From contig NC_081554.1 in the NCBI RefSeq assembly GCF_963082655.1, forward strand, positions 39,516,354-39,580,353: a stretch of 64,000 nucleotides of DNA, given 5' to 3'. Source of the stretch: Stomoxys calcitrans. Its lineage: Eukaryota; Arthropoda; Insecta; Diptera; Muscidae. The notes below the pieces were generated by a model. That model ran no database searches, was not told the DNA's origin, and saw only the letters and a program-made list of their open reading frames with translations. Both the position numbers and the translations under genes were made by a program. Below are positions 1 through 12,867 of the stretch, in pieces (position 1 is the stretch's first letter; each line of letters starts with the position of its first letter).

Positions 1-240
1 AATCAAGATCATGATTGGAAAAAAAATAAAATTCAATTAAAAAAAAATGATTGAATCAAGTTTTTAATTGACAATTTCAAAAATTTCAATCACAATCGTA
101 ATGAAAAAAATGTTCAGATTCAATTAGAAAAATGATTGAATCAATTATTTTGAAGTTTTAATTTAAAACAGTTGTAATTTCAATTAATGTTTTAATTGAG
201 AAAATTTGCGTCACCTTTGTAGGCATTCAATTTTATCTCG
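1..240. repeat. AT-rich dispersed repeat (CAATTAAAAAAT type)
   Basis: The stretch is dominated by short blocks such as TTCAATTAAAA and TGATTGAATCAATT in both orientations, so it can fold back on itself. The same composition and motifs recur near the other end of the window (60640-61510). It looks like the inside of an AT-rich non-autonomous element. No terminal repeats or target duplication can be delimited because the left end lies outside the window. Confidence 0.5.
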
Positions 241-1629
241 ACCTGAATCGATAGTCTTGACTAACATTGACCTGGCATAATGCTACTACTACTACTGGCC
301 CCGATCGGCATAATTCTTTACTTTGTTATTAACATTTTCCTATTGAAATTTTGACTCATCATTCGAAATGTAAAATTTTCTTCTTTTTTAGAAAAATTCA
401 TAAAAATGGTTTTCTTGAAAAAATTGTGAGTTCGTTTGGATTGTTATGATATACAATTATATGATGTTATGATATACAATTATATGAAAAGCATTCCTTT
501 TTCACACAACTCTATTATAGTTTTGTATTCTGGTCTGCTGTAAATAATACAAAAAATAACTTATGGGAGTTGTTGTTTTCGCACATTTAAATACCTACTT
601 TGTGATGGATGTTTTTTTATCGCTTTAATGTTACCAAACAATGTATGTGTCCTAGAAATTCATGTTGTGTTTTTTGCTGTACCTATTAGTCATTTGTGTG
701 TTGCTCTCATAATTTTTGATATTGAACATAATTTTTGGAGTTAAGGCGAATTTTTAAAAATTGTTTCTTTCCAAGTTTACTATTCGCTCTCAACCGAGAT
801 GCTCAATATACTGAATGGTCTTTGCTCAAAAAAAAGGAAAAAATGTTGTGTGTGGGAATGTGTCTATACCAGTGACGAACACACAATTGCAATTATTTAC
901 AAACCCATGAACCAGCTTGGGATTTTTTGTATACGTACAAATAATGTGCATTAATGTGAGTATTTTTGTCAACCACTGGTGTAAACTCTAATACTCACTC
1001 TTTCTCTAGTAGAGAGACAGAAGAGAATAATTATTGGTCCGGTTTGCGGCTTTCGAAGCACTTTAGCAATTAAAAAGTTTTTGGTTTTACAACAACAGAA
1101 AGGTCCTCTTACCGTAGGCGAAGATGCTTAAGGTCCGACTTCTCAAAATTATTCATGTGATGCTCTTTTCAACATCTAAGTTAGTAGGGAAAAAAATTAA
1201 CTGATTCGCTTTATACACTTAAAAAAATAATTCATTAACCATAAACAAACTTTTTGACGAGTAAACTTCTTTAATGGAAAACATTGGAAATTTGTTTACA
1301 ATAAAATTGCAAGAATTTATGGTGAATACAAAATATTGTCAAACATTCTAAGCATTGTTGAAATTCCTTTTGCCTCCAGCCTGGCGCCGTTTGGTGCGAG
1401 GTGTTTTTTTTTTTTTTTATATTGAATATGTAAAATTTCTTAAAATTTGCACTTTTGGAGTTCATATTCGCTTCTAGAGCTACAATCTCTGCCAAATGGA
1501 AGAGCCACAAGATATAAACAAACTTAGCGAGTCATCCTTTCCAGTAACAAACCATATTTTGCTATAAATGGAACATTTTTGTCATAAAAGATGTTTTAAA
1601 TTCTCGCATAAATGAGCCAGCCATCTTTT
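241..1629. other. Non-coding stretch, nothing recognised
   Basis: AT-rich sequence with no reading frame resembling a known protein and no repeat family recognised from elsewhere in the window. The longest open frame (minus strand, 79 codons, 1271-1510) runs through a poly-T tract and has no recognisable domain. Confidence 0.5.
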
Positions 1630-2292
1630 ATTACAGACGAAGTTGCTACAAGTTTTACCATAACCGATACTTTAATATCTCTGTGGCCCGGCATCCAGAG
1701 CATGTAAATTTTGATCTGTTCAGCCATCTCATTGAGAGATCTGCAACAATCGAGGGCGGTTTTTGTGGCTGTCTGGGAAGATATCTATGTCAATCGTCAT
1801 TATGACATTATATCTTAGCTATTCCACCACTTCCTTAATCCGCTTGATACACACTGCATTGATCGGGAAACCTTTTCGATATGACCAGTTCTAGATCTTT
1901 AGAGTACACCTCAAAGCCAACCTGGCCGTCTAGTTTGGAACCATCCGTATAGAAGTCTATGTAACTTATGTTACCAGCGACATCGTAGTTCAAATCGGTT
2001 CTATCAGGAATAGTTGTACCGTACTTTTTATCAAAAAGATGCTCAGATAGAGAAAGTTCCCTTAGCCGGCAGTGGTCGCAGCAATTTGTCTAGCTACAAT
2101 GTCCATAGGCATTAGATGTGGCATTAAATTCAGTGCATCAGATGGCCTCAGTGTGGCTGTGATGCACATACAAGCCATCCTTTGAAATCGGTTGCGTATT
2201 GAATAGCTGGTGGACTTTTGAAGCGCCGCCCACCAGACCACAACACCATATAGCATTATGGGTATGACAAAGTGTTGCATTCACTATAAAAA
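1630..2292 (-). mobile_element. LINE fragment, RT C-terminus plus RNase H (family 1)
   Basis: Read on the minus strand, 2280-2062 encodes the segment after the reverse-transcriptase catalytic core, with IMLYGVVVWW and RNRFQRMACMCITATLR. Further on, near 1970-1920, comes the RNase H start DFYTDGSKLDGQ. The same order occurs in the longer copy at 17005-18430. The reading frame is broken between the two domains, the 5' part is absent, and the 3' end is also lost. This is a dead 5'-truncated copy of an RNase-H-bearing non-LTR retrotransposon (I or LOA-like group; exact clade not decided). A MITE lies directly against its 5' side. Confidence 0.8.
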
Positions 2293-2294
2293 TA

Positions 2295-2531
2295 TTGGGT
2301 TGCCCAAAAAGTAATTGCGGATTTTTCATATAGTCGGCGTTGACAAATTTTTTCACAGCTTGTGACTCTGTAATTGCATTCTTTCTTCTGTCAGTTATCA
2401 GCTGTTACTTTTAGCTTGCTTTAGAAAAAAAGTGTAAAAAAAGTATATTTGATTAAAGTTCATTCTAAGTTTTATTAAAAATGCATTTACTTTCTTGTAA
2501 AAAATCCGCAATTACTTTTTGGGCAACCTCA
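2295..2531. mobile_element. 237-bp mariner-type MITE, copy 1
   Basis: The element opens with TTGGGTTGCCCAAAAAGTAA and closes with the inverted form ending in GGGCAACCTCAA, where one end has decayed. It is the same length as the copy at 16445-16681 and differs at only a handful of bases. It has no coding capacity. A TA precedes it at 2293-2294, as expected for Tc1/mariner-type insertion, but the matching TA on the right is not preserved. The terminal sequence is of mariner style; the autonomous partner is not in the window. Confidence 0.85.
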
Positions 2532-4360
2532 AAAAAACACTTTTGTTTTCGGCAAAGATATTCCAAACCTTTTTTTTACGTGTATGTCAATTTGATATGC
2601 TTACGCATTTCCATAAAAACTTAAGGACTTCACCCATTCGAAACATTTAATTTTTTTTTTTATATGCTTAACCCGACTTTTATCTTCTCTTATTGTCTTT
2701 AACTTAAAATTTACTTAATTTTAAATGTTCTGATTCACTAAGTACTTGTCTATTGTCTCTGACTGTCAGCTATTATTGCACATAAAAATCAATTGCAGGA
2801 GCACATTTATCACCATTCACTACGCAGAATAAATAAAAATTCCAAAATAATCACACATTATTTTATTTTCATATGCAGATTTCGCATAAATGTTTGCTTC
2901 ACTTAGGAGTTTTTCTCTAAGTTTCCCTTAGGTATGTGTCATATTTTTTATTTTTTTTAAATTTAAGCATCTTAGTTAATGTACCACTCATATATTTTAA
3001 CAGTAATAAACACTTAACCCTTATCAACATAATACATTTTTTTTTCTATGACACATATAATTTTACTAAAACGATTTTTCAATGTCTTAAGGGTTGTGAT
3101 TTTTCAACATTTTCCAAAATAAATTTATTTTTTTTATATAAACTAAAGCCACAAAATAATTTCGGGTTTTTGTCCTTATTTTCTTTTACGAACTACTCAC
3201 AAGAACAGACATGATAAGAGTCCTTTTTAGTGCTATGTATGATTACAACTGATGCTCAATGGTGAGAGACAATAATGAAATCGTCTCAAAAATAGGAGCA
3301 GCACATGTTGGGTACACGCAAAACATGCGACATGCCACAACCCATGCTCATGTGTGTAGGAAGAATTGGCATGCAAACAACTAACAGACAGCAATCAACA
3401 TTGCAACCCGAATGCGTTGCTCAATGTGACCGTAAGATAAGGTCCTGCCTTGCATGCGTGCGGATGTACCCATGCAATTGTTGAGTGAATAACCAGACAA
3501 TCAACCAACCGGAAGAACTAAACAAATATTATAAACACTGTTTGAAATGGATAATCTTTTGAGAATTTTACTATCCAAAAATTTAGTCGGATGCTTTAGT
3601 AGGAAAATTTGTCTAAAGTACACGTGCAAGCACCGCGTGATATCGAGTGAAATAAATGTTGGCGAATGCTGCGCAATGGATTATCCTTTTTGGATTGGCA
3701 TAAGGAACAAAGCTATAAATTGCAGAGCTCAATGTATAAATTATAATTTTTCGTTAAGGGTGCTGATGCAGGGATGTGTATTATTATCATTTTACTACCC
3801 TTATCAGAATTGATATTTGGCCATGTCTTTATATTAGCAAATAAAATGTATCCACTCAATGTTTTTGCCCGAAATTCATGACCCACAGTGAATCAATTCG
3901 TCAAAATTATTGACTGAAAATACTCCAACTGGTGAATACAACTGTAGAAACTCAGATAAGGTCAGTGATGCTTTCAGCATGACCTTTGCCTTTATATCCT
4001 TTATAATGCATAAAATGAAAGTCCTTCTCCAAAGGTCTCCGGGGAGTGACAAATGAACTGATGACCCTAATGGCGTAAACTAAGGTAAGACATACAGCCC
4101 AATTATGAATATCCGAAAGGATTTCTGTTACCTCGGAAAAAACTTTCCTTGAGAGGAAATACCTCAAATTATGAATTCCGATTACCTGTCATTTTGCTTC
4201 GTGCTTTCCATTCAGTGCAAATTTTGTGTGTGTTTTTTTGTGAAATTTCAATAAAACCAGTAAAAGCTTGCCAAGCTGGGCAGCGGAGTCGGGCAATTTT
4301 GACTCGACTTTAACTCTAGGAAGATTGCTGGAAATTTAAAATTTTTGTTATATTTTTATA
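2532..4360. other. Non-coding stretch, nothing recognised
   Basis: AT-rich sequence. Short open frames at 2936-3214 and 3547-3813 (plus) and 3952-4167 (minus) show no domain, signal peptide or biased codon use that would support them. The part from about 3240 to 3500 has more balanced base composition and is not an obvious repeat, so it may be unique sequence. Confidence 0.45.
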
Positions 4361-4990
4361 CCCTCCACCATAAGACTATACCCTCCACCATAAGACTTAT
4401 ACCCTCCACTATACTAGTTTCGTCATTCTGTTTGTATCTCCTCGAAATATTCGTCTAAGACCCCAAAAAGTATATATATATTCTTGATCGTCATGACGTT
4501 TGAAGTCGATCTAGCCATGTCCGACCGTCCGTCTGTCTGTCGAAAGCACTTCCAACTATTGTGCTAAGTATGGTGCAAATCGATACATAACCTGATGTAA
4601 CTGCCATATAAACCGATCTGAGATCTTGACTTCTTGAGCCTTAGAGAGCGCAGTTTTCATCCGATTTGGCAGAAATTTTGTATAACGGCTTCTCCCATAA
4701 CCCTCAACATACGTGTCCAATATGGTCGGAATCGATCTATAGCTTGATACAGCTCCCATATAATCCGATCTCTCGATTGTGCTTCTTGAGCCCCTACAAG
4801 GCGCAATTCTTATCCGAATGGGCTGAAATATTACACAATGACCCCTACAATGTTCAGTATTCAATTCATTTATGGTCCGAATCGGACTATAACTTGATAA
4901 AGCTCCAATAGAATAACAATTCTCATTCATTATTCTTTTTTTTGCCTAAAAAGAGATACCGCGATAAGAACTCGACAAATGCGATCCATG
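4361..4990 (-). repeat. Muscid repeat, TACCCTCCACCAT-bounded family (A)
   Basis: Begins with two or three tandem copies of TATACCCTCCACCATAAGAC and continues through the family's landmarks in reverse order: a cluster of CCGTCCGTCTGTCTGTCG, a block ending in AAACCGATCT, and GACAAATGCGATCCATG at the far end. The family recurs at least ten times here. It codes for nothing; the open frame on the minus strand at 4556-4930 is a by-product of the repeat. Confidence 0.7.
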
Positions 4991-6300
4991 TGATCATTTT
5001 GTCATTCTGTTTGCAATGCATTGAAATATTAATTTCCGACCCCACAAAGTATATAGATTTCGGATCGTCGTAAAATTCAAAGACGATTTAACGATGTCCG
5101 TGAGTCTGTTCGTCCGTCTGTGCATTCGCTCTACAGCCTTCAAAAATTGAGATATTTAGCTGAAATTTGGCACAGATACGTCTTTTTGATGCACGCTGGT
5201 TTAATTTTTGAACGGACCAAATCGGACCATATTTGGATATAACTACTATATAGACCGATCTGCCGATAAAGGGTCTTAAGCCCATAAACGCTTTATTTCG
5301 TATCCGATTTGGACCATATTTGGATATAGCTACCATATATAGACCGATCTGCCGATAGAGGGTCTAAAGCCCATAAATGCTTTATTTTTTATCTGATTTT
5401 GCTGAAATTTGTAACAGTTAGTAGATTTACGCCTCCCGACGTTTGACTCAAATATGGGTCATAAAGACCGGTCTGCCGATAAAGGGTTTGAAGCCCATAA
5501 AACATTTATATTACCCGATTTCGCTGAAATTTGAAACAATGAGTTATTTTAAGCTTCCAGATATCCGACCTACATATGGTTCAGATCGGACTATATTTAG
5601 ATATAGCTGTCATAAAGACCGATCTTCCGATAAAGGCTCTGAAGATCATAAAAGCTTTAATTTTTTATTCGATTTCGTTGAAATCTTAAACAGTTAGTAG
5701 TTTTAGGCTTCCCAACATCTGACCTAAATATGGTTCAGATCGGACTGTATTTAGATATAGCTGTCATATAGACCGACCTGCGGATAAAGGGTCTGAAACC
5801 CAAAAAAGCTTTATTTATTACCCGATTTCGCTGAAATTTGAAACAGTGAGCCTCCCAACAACCGACCTAAATACGGTTCAGATCGGACCATATTTAGATA
5901 TAGCTGTCATATAGACCGAACTGCCAATTTGGGAGCTTAAGCCCATAAAAGCCGCGATGATTCACCGATTTCGCTGAAATTTTAATCAGTGAGTTGTTTT
6001 AAGTCTCCCGATATTCGACACAAATATGCTTCAGATCGGTCTTTATTCAAATATAGCTGCCATATAGACCGATCTGCCAACTTAGGGTGTTAAGCCTATA
6101 AAAGCCGCAATTATTATCCTCCCGATATCCGACTTAAATATGGTTTAGATCAGTCTTTACTCAGATATAGCTGCCATATAAGCCGATCTTCCAATTTAGG
6201 GTCTTAATCTCATAAAAAGCCTGACTTCGCCGAAACTGTGACTTGGTTAATTTATCCATGGTTGTGGATATCCAAAACTTTATAAGTTTTTACTTGTCCT
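4991..6300. repeat. Tandem ~153-bp modular repeat (family C)
   Basis: Successive modules each contain an ATATTTAGATATAGCTGTCATATAGACCGATCTGCCGATAAAGGG-like block (key words GATATAGCTGTCATATA and GACCGATCTGCC), then a TTTCGCTGAAATTTG block. Distances between GACCGATC landmarks (5466, 5617, 5771, 5914, 6067) are 151, 154, 143 and 153 bp. Earlier and later units are shortened by deletions. Open frames across it are artefacts of a unit length divisible by three. Confidence 0.75.
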
Positions 6301-6334
6301 TTATTAAATTTAAAAATTTAAAAAAAAAATTATA

Positions 6335-7415
6335 TTTTTCTAAGGCTCTGTTTGTCGTTCCGTCTGTCTGTCTATCAAAAGCACGCTAACTTTCGGAGGA
6401 GTAAACCTTGAGGTGCTTGAAATTTTGCACAAATACTTCTTATTAGTGCAGGTCGTTTGGGATTGTAAATGGTTCAAATCGGTCCATGTTTTGGAATGCA
6501 GTCTGACTCAGTTCAAATCTCCTAAAGCTCCCATATAAAACGATCTCCCAATTTCTTCTTGAGCCCCAATAGGGCTACCCCAAAATTTTGCACAATGACT
6601 TCTACTATGGTCTCCATCATCCAAACAATGTATAGCCCGAATTGGTCCATATCATAGCAATTCTTATCCATTATTCTTTGCTTGTCCATAAAAAGGCACC
6701 GGACAAAGAACTTATTGTGGCGAAGTTAGCACGCTTTTACTTATTATTATTGTTGTTTTTCAATTCAAGCTCGGAGTCTTATATACCCCCACAATAGGAT
6801 GGCGGTAAATTTATTTCGTCATTCCGTTTGTAACACATATGAGACCCCATAAAGTATATATTTTCTCCATGACATTCTGAGTCGATTTAGCCACGTCCGC
6901 CTATCCGTTCATATCGGTCCAAGATTCGATATGGGATCTTGACCTCTTGTATAAGGTGTTTTGCTGTGACTTCCGACAACTGTGCCAAGTAAGGTCCGAA
7001 TCTGTTCACAACCTGATATAGCTCCCATATAAACTGATCTCCGAATTATACTTCTTGAGCCTCAAAAAACTCAACATTCTTGCCGAATACGTTCCACATC
7101 CAACCGAGTATTTAGATTTAAAGCTTCAATAAAAATTAGAGCAGTGCGATGCCTTTAGTCATTAATAGCGAATATAGCCAACATTGTATCATATTTGGTT
7201 ATATGCAGGGCCTGTATAGACCGAACTCTCCCAATTAAGGTTCTTGAACCCATTAATGTTGTATAAGTTACCTAATATCAACGAAATTTAGAACAGTATT
7301 TTTTTTGGATTCCTTGAACTTCTGGCCAAAGCAGAATATATATAGCCCACCACATATTGTGGGGGGTATTCAAAGTTCTGTTCAGCCAAATTAATGCGTA
7401 TTTACTTGTTACTTT
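6335..7415 (-). repeat. Two adjacent family-A repeat copies
   Basis: A first fragment runs from the GTTCCGTCTGTCTGTC block near 6355 to GAAGTTAGCACGCTTTTACTT near 6745. A second starts at TATACCCCCACAATAGGATGG near 6783 and ends at GGGGGGTATTCAAAG near 7370. Both are in the reversed orientation of the family. The second keeps the CATTCCGTTTGTAACAC and GACCCCATAAAGTATATA landmarks. No coding function. Confidence 0.6.
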
Positions 7416-8660
7416 TCTTCACTAGCTTTCAGACTTTATCAATAGAAGAAAACTTTCCACAGTCATTTGAAAACCGATTCATTCGCATTACATAAACTGA
7501 ATAATTTTAGGTGCAATAGTTCTCAATCCAGCAATTCAGGTCAACCAACGTGATTCCAAATTATTGCGACTTATGGTATTTTTAGCAAATAACTAACATG
7601 ACATCTACATGTGATTATTATTATTTTTGCTTCGCCCTACCGGTGCGAAAAATCATTGACTCTCGAGCAAAGACATGGAACAATGTGTCACAATATCAAT
7701 GTATATTCATGTTTGGCATATTCCATCATGTCATGTTTAAATATAGTTAGTTTCATTTGCACTGCGTAAGAGCAATCGACGAGTCTTCCAGGATTCTGGG
7801 AAAAAGTTACTCAGCAGATTAGAAGTACTGCATTAACCCGTAGCAATACATAAACCCCAAGAACTTTGCACATAACTCATAATTGAGCTTTGGAGCTTTT
7901 ACACCTTCATTGAACCCACCTTCCTCACTTTCATTATGAAAGATTTAGGAGAGCTTTTAATAAGCCAAAACATCTTAGAATTTTTCCACTGCAGGATGTG
8001 TAGTTCAAAAGATGCTTTGTTCTTGGCAACAGGTCGTTGGGAGGCGTCACGTTATCTAGCATCTGCTAGTTGGAGAATCAGACGGTTCATGGCTTTTGTA
8101 CGTGCCCCCAAGCCAGTCACCAGGCAAACACACCCACTTCTCACGAGTGTGTTTGGCAGTGTTAGAGCATGTGACACATGGAACAGTGTTACAAAGAGGC
8201 AACAATGTTTATGCAACGTGTACTCGAACATTCCTCAATTGGGGAATGGGAGCAAAACCCCACAAACGACTTTTGGTTGTGCAATTCGGCTTTAGCAATT
8301 TGACAGCATCAATGTCATGAAGTTTACCTTACTATAAAAATATCACCTTCTAATTTTAAACCCACTTATATGTGCTTGGAATGAATTGTCCCCTTTGATA
8401 GTTGTTGTTCTGGTGTTAAAAATACCCAAAACTTACAAAGAAAAATTTAAATGGAACGGGGTCGATTTTGACTTATGTTCTGTTTGTGTTCTGTGGGGGT
8501 TGCTAAACAAAAAACAACATTTTACATATTCCCCTTACAAAAAAAAAAAAAACTTTTTTTATTGCTGCTGCAGGTATATAAGAAAAGTTAGCAATCAAGG
8601 ACGAAGTATACCCATCGCCAAGAACAACTAGCAATAATATTAAAGGAACTTTAAAGTATT
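7416..8660. other. Non-coding stretch, possible unique sequence
   Basis: No repeat family recognised. Overlapping open frames on the plus strand (119 codons at 7936-8295 and 74 codons at 8096-8320) are the longest here, but neither shows a recognisable domain, signal peptide or splice context. A poly-A tract sits near 8540. A short exon of an unrecognised gene cannot be excluded. Confidence 0.4.
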
Positions 8661-8664
8661 TCAG

Positions 8665-9050
8665 CCGAAACGGACGCTATTGTTGGCTCTGAGCTTTTCC
8701 AATGTTGCCGCTTGCTGACTTGACGTAACCCCAAAGAAAATAGTATACAGGCGTCAATTGATTGGGCCATTTCTTGGAATATCACGCTCCTCAAACTTAC
8801 TCTTCAATAAATCGATTGCAACGGATGCTGTGTGGCTTGTGGCAACGTCCTGGTGTAACCACATGTCCTTCAGGTCCATATCTTCAAATTCAGACCAAAA
8901 AACAATCAGTGAGTATGGTGCGGTAGTCTTGTCAATTAATGGCAACGACGATTGACATCTTCGACGAAGAAGTATGGCCCAATGACGACGCCGACATGCA
9001 AACCGCACCAAACATTTATTTTTTGTGGATGAAGTGTTGATTCGTGAAGT
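8665..9050 (-). mobile_element. Mariner-like transposase relic, C-terminal half
   Basis: The minus strand encodes DMWLHQDVATSHTA (the segment around the second catalytic Asp of a DDE transposase) and a helical stretch ASVAIDLLKSKFEE. After a frameshift near 8750 it encodes TPVYYFLWGYVKS, where mariner-like enzymes usually have PLDYFLWG. The third catalytic Asp is therefore replaced by Tyr. The N-terminal half is gone, and a tRNA-derived SINE abuts the 5' side. It is a dead copy. Confidence 0.75.
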
Positions 9051-9053
9051 AAA

Positions 9054-9345
9054 ATTGCCCATGAACATTCCATTTAGGAACAGGGGTGAACTTCTAACAT
9101 ATCAATGAGTGCTGTTTCCGATTCAAGTTTAAGCTCAATAATAAGGGACCTCCTTTTTATAGCCGAGTACGAACGGCGTGCCGCAGTGCCACACCTCTTT
9201 AGGGAGAAGTATTTACATGACATAGTACCTCACAAATGTCGCCAACCTTAGGAGGGGTAACCACCGCAAACAAATTTTTTTCTGATGTTCTTGCCAGGAA
9301 TCGAACCCAGTCGATCGGCGTCATAGGCGGACATGACGTTGTTCG
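9054..9345 (-). mobile_element. tRNA-derived SINE (family 1)
   Basis: Reading on the minus strand from about 9340, it has the tRNA-like head (CCGCCTATGACGCC, then GGGTTCGATTCCTGGC matching box B of a pol III promoter), then the shared body (ACTCGGCTATAAAAAGGAGG and GAGCTTAAACTTGAATCGG) and the tail (AACATATC, CCTGTTCC, GGAATGTTCATGGGCAA). Box A at the extreme head is damaged. More complete copies are at 34015-34323 and 44933-45218. Confidence 0.8.
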
Positions 9346-9419
9346 TTCGTGTACTTTACTATGATTTTCATCAGTTTATTAAATAAATTGACAGTGACAT
9401 TTTAGGATTAGTGTAAGAA

Positions 9420-9780
9420 TGCGTTCACAAAGTTAATTCAAAGTTGTCAAGTCCCTTTTGGAAAATCTTATATACAACCAGTAAGTAAAGGCAAAAGTCG
9501 GACAGTGCCGACTGTATAATATAGGTTATAGGTACATCTGAACCCACATTTTTCGAAAAGATCGTTTGAAAATTCATGTTACTACGTAAGTGTAAATCCG
9601 GCGATAAATATATATAAATATATATATATTTATTACTACAGCCATTAAAGTGTAAATCGGGCGATACATATATATGGGAGCTATATCTAAATCTGAACCG
9701 ATTTTGATTAAATCTTGGACATATATTAAGATCAGTAACCATCAAACGGATAAATAGACCAATCATTAGAATATAGGTAT
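9420..9780 (-). repeat. Family-B muscid repeat fragment with TA microsatellite
   Basis: Contains two partial modules read in reverse (AAGTGTAAATCGGGCGATACA, then GGGAGCTATATCTAAATCTG). The same modules are arrayed in the other orientation at 35745-37140. A short TATATAAATATATATATA run separates them. Open frames across it are artefacts. Confidence 0.6.
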
Positions 9781-9784
9781 CAAA

Positions 9785-11400
9785 TTAAAGATATTTGAGA
9801 GTATAAAACGAATCTGATATTCAATTGTGGGTCTAAGCCCCCAACCCAAAAAAAAAAAAAAACGCTCAAATCAGACATTTTTACGGACCATGGCAATATG
9901 GATTTTTGGGACCAAGTCTCTGGGGGTCCATCCTACCCCCAAGAAGGACTTTTTACTGACCATTGCAATGTGGGTTTTTGATATCGGAAGGGGGCGGACC
10001 CTCGACTTACCCCAAAAGTACTACCCAAAAAGAAAAGTGCACCGATCGGGAAAATATGAAAAGTGTTCAGGTGTAGAGTACGAATTTCATATTAAAAATT
10101 GGGTCAAAGTAACTGGGGGCCGCTCCAAACCCAAAACCCCCTAAAATAGGTTTTTTTGACGATCATGACAATATGGGACTTAAATGAAAGGTATTTAGGA
10201 GTAGATTGCGATTATGGTCAGTATGGAGAAATAGGCTTTATAATTTTTTGATTTCGGAAAGGGGCGGACCATCCCCCTCTACCCCCAAAACACTACCCAA
10301 AATTAAAAGTGGACCGATCGGGACAATATAGGTATCAAATGAAAGGTAGAATACGAATATGGTATAAAAACTTGGGTCTAAGTACCCAACCATAAAATTC
10401 CCCCAAACAGTCATATTGGGCGCTCATGTCAATATGGGCCTCAAATGAAAGGTATTCGGGAGTTCATTACGAATCTGCCATACAAAATCAGCTCGAAGTA
10501 TAGGGGGTCACCCTACCCCACAAAAAAGGCCTTATGAACCATCATGACTATATGGGACTTGGTTTTTTTGTTTGTTTCGTAGAATCAAATACGGCTGAAC
10601 CGATTTTCTCAAAATTTTCACAGATTGTATAAGTTTGTCTGAAAGGAAACATAGGCTATATAATTTTTAGATATTGGATGGGGCGGTACCTCTCCCCTGC
10701 CCCAACAACGCCATCCAAAACCAAAAGTGGACCGATAGGCAAAGGAAAGGTATTAGAGACTAGATAACGAATATCGTATTAAAATTTATGTCTAAGTACC
10801 CCGCGGGCGTCCCCATCCCAAAAACTTCTCTAAACAGATATATTTGACGTTCATGTCAATATGGGCCTCAAATGAAAATATTCGATATTAGTACCCCAAA
10901 ATGGGCATATTAGCCGACCATGTCTGTATGGGACTCAAATGAAAGTTATTTGAGAGTAGATTACTAATATGACATTAAAATGTGTGTTCAAGTCTAGGTG
11001 GCGCTTTTCCTTAAACAAAATAAGTCAAATAAGCTGATTGACCCATTATGACAATATGGGACTCAAATAAAAGGTATTTGAAAGTAGAAAACGAATTTGA
11101 TATCCAATTTTGGAGCCAGGTGTACAGCACCCCCTGAACTGAACTTCATTTCCGACTATGGCAATATGGAGCTCAAATCAACGGTATTTGGGAGTAAAGA
11201 ACGAATTTGATATCTATTTTCAGGGCCACAATACACCCTCCACACATTTCATATATACTGTCCCTGGCATTACGGGGCTCACATGGATTTGGGAGTGCAG
11301 CACGAATTTTATATCCATATTTGAGTCGAAATGTCTGGGTGCCATCCCTCCCCAAAAAAACACTTCTCATTACCCTGATTTTCAAAACCTTCAGATCTTG
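9785..11400. repeat. Tandem muscid repeat family D (AAATGAAAGGTATTNGGGAG)
   Basis: About eight degenerate modules, each with a CAATATGGGACTCAAATGAAAGGTATT-like block (keywords CAATATGGG and AAATGAAAGGTATT), an AGTAGAGAACGAAT-like block and a C-rich block such as CCCCAAAAACAC. Spacing is irregular because of deletions. Smaller pieces of the same family occur at 30780-31010 and, inverted, at 58010-58375. No coding function; the ORFs on both strands near 11158-11457 overlap each other and come from the repeat. Confidence 0.7.
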
Positions 11401-12865
11401 AAGATTGGTAATGCGATTCGTTTGAATTTTTTTTTGCTCTCTTACAGTCAAAACTAAACATGGTTTCTATTCTATTCTTCTAATCTCTGTGCTACGGTGG
11501 CCTCAACACTATATTTAAGCGGATTTTTGCATTTTAAACGGCGGTTTTTGTTAATTGAAGAAGCAGACGGAAATGTTTGCTAAACATCAGGTTTATGATT
11601 GTTGAAACAGCAGTCATACATTCTTTCCCATTTTCAACAGACAAGTCTTTCAATAACAAATTTCGTTGTCTCGGACAAAAATAGGCCTTAGGCAACCATA
11701 AAGGCGCTCATTGGGTTAAAGACGAATATGGGTATATATAACATTCTATCGAACACCCCTAATACTTTTTTATTCCAAGCCGTTTCCTGTAATGTGTAAA
11801 ATTCAAAATTATTTATTGCAACAAAAATTTTACTTTTAACAATGAATGCTTCAAATCAATGAATGAATGGATGAATGAATATCTAGTTGACCCCTTTCCA
11901 ATAAAGTGCAGACAAAACTGTCTTATGGGATTATTCAACAGAGTTTTGAATAAAGTTCGCTTTCTATTTGTCATTCAGAACTTAAGTCAATTTGAAATTG
12001 TAATTGAAACATTCACAATGTGGAGAAAAAGTTGAGTTGGCTACGTCTGCAAATGTGTACCAGGTTGTTACAAAATATTTTTCTTAAAATAGCGAAAGGA
12101 AATGTAAGCCACGATGTAGAAAAAGAAAATTTGTGAATATCAAGTAAAAAGAAATGAAGTTAAAATGAAATATTAAAATTAAGGATCTACTTTCCAATTG
12201 CCGCTTTAGATCATTGGGGGGAAGTTAGGCCTTTTAAAATATCAGAAAAATTAAAAGTCCTACACTTAGGGTAACGTAGAAGATGTTGGATACCAAGTAA
12301 AGGTTGTGATTGGCCTTGACTTGGCAAAGTCTAAAAAAGTTGTTGTTCAATACTACATTTCAACCGTTGACACTGACCTCCCAAATAAATCGCCTTGGGT
12401 ACCTTTCATTTCAATTATTTATTGGTTGTGAGTTAACATATGTCGAGCCAGTAATCCATCCTTGTAATACCGAAACAGAATAACGCGAACACGAAGTATA
12501 CGCCTAATGTTGAGGACTATTGTAAACGATTTAAGGATAATAGTTTGCGAATCTGCACCGGAAATATTCAAACTATCTACCGAGAAGTTACATTATACCC
12601 AATGGTGGCTGAACCAGAAAAAAGAAAACAAAAGACAACAACGCCGTAAAGTGACACGTTGTGTTACAGGTGGACAAAATTCGCAATAAACCAAATTCTT
12701 TTACATTTATCTCTTAAATGCCCTTTATTCCTCCCATCACCATAGAAAGGGACATTGTAACACATCGAAATATTAACAGTAAAATGTATATACATATGTT
12801 CTCGTTCGTTAAGAAGAAATTCTTCTTATTTATGTATGTCCGCCGGAATTGTAAAAAGTTCATGA
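11401..12865. other. Non-coding stretch with a SINE head fragment
   Basis: Mostly AT-rich unique-looking sequence. At 11484-11507 the words CTCTGTGCTACGGTGGCCTC are a detached head of SINE family 1 (minus orientation). A short ATGAATGAATGG-type run lies near 11855. A 60-codon frame at 12507-12689 is rich in Lys, Arg and Gln but has no recognisable domain, and I do not call it a gene. Confidence 0.45.
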
Positions 12866-12867
12866 TT

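Noticed and set aside
4556..6300. Open frames in the left-hand repeats as genes
   Set aside because: They lie wholly in modular repeats whose unit is divisible by three, occur on both strands and carry no domain.
7936..8320. 119-codon and overlapping 74-codon plus-strand frames as genes
   Set aside because: No recognisable domain or signal peptide, two overlapping frames of similar quality, no splice or promoter context. Kept as unresolved.
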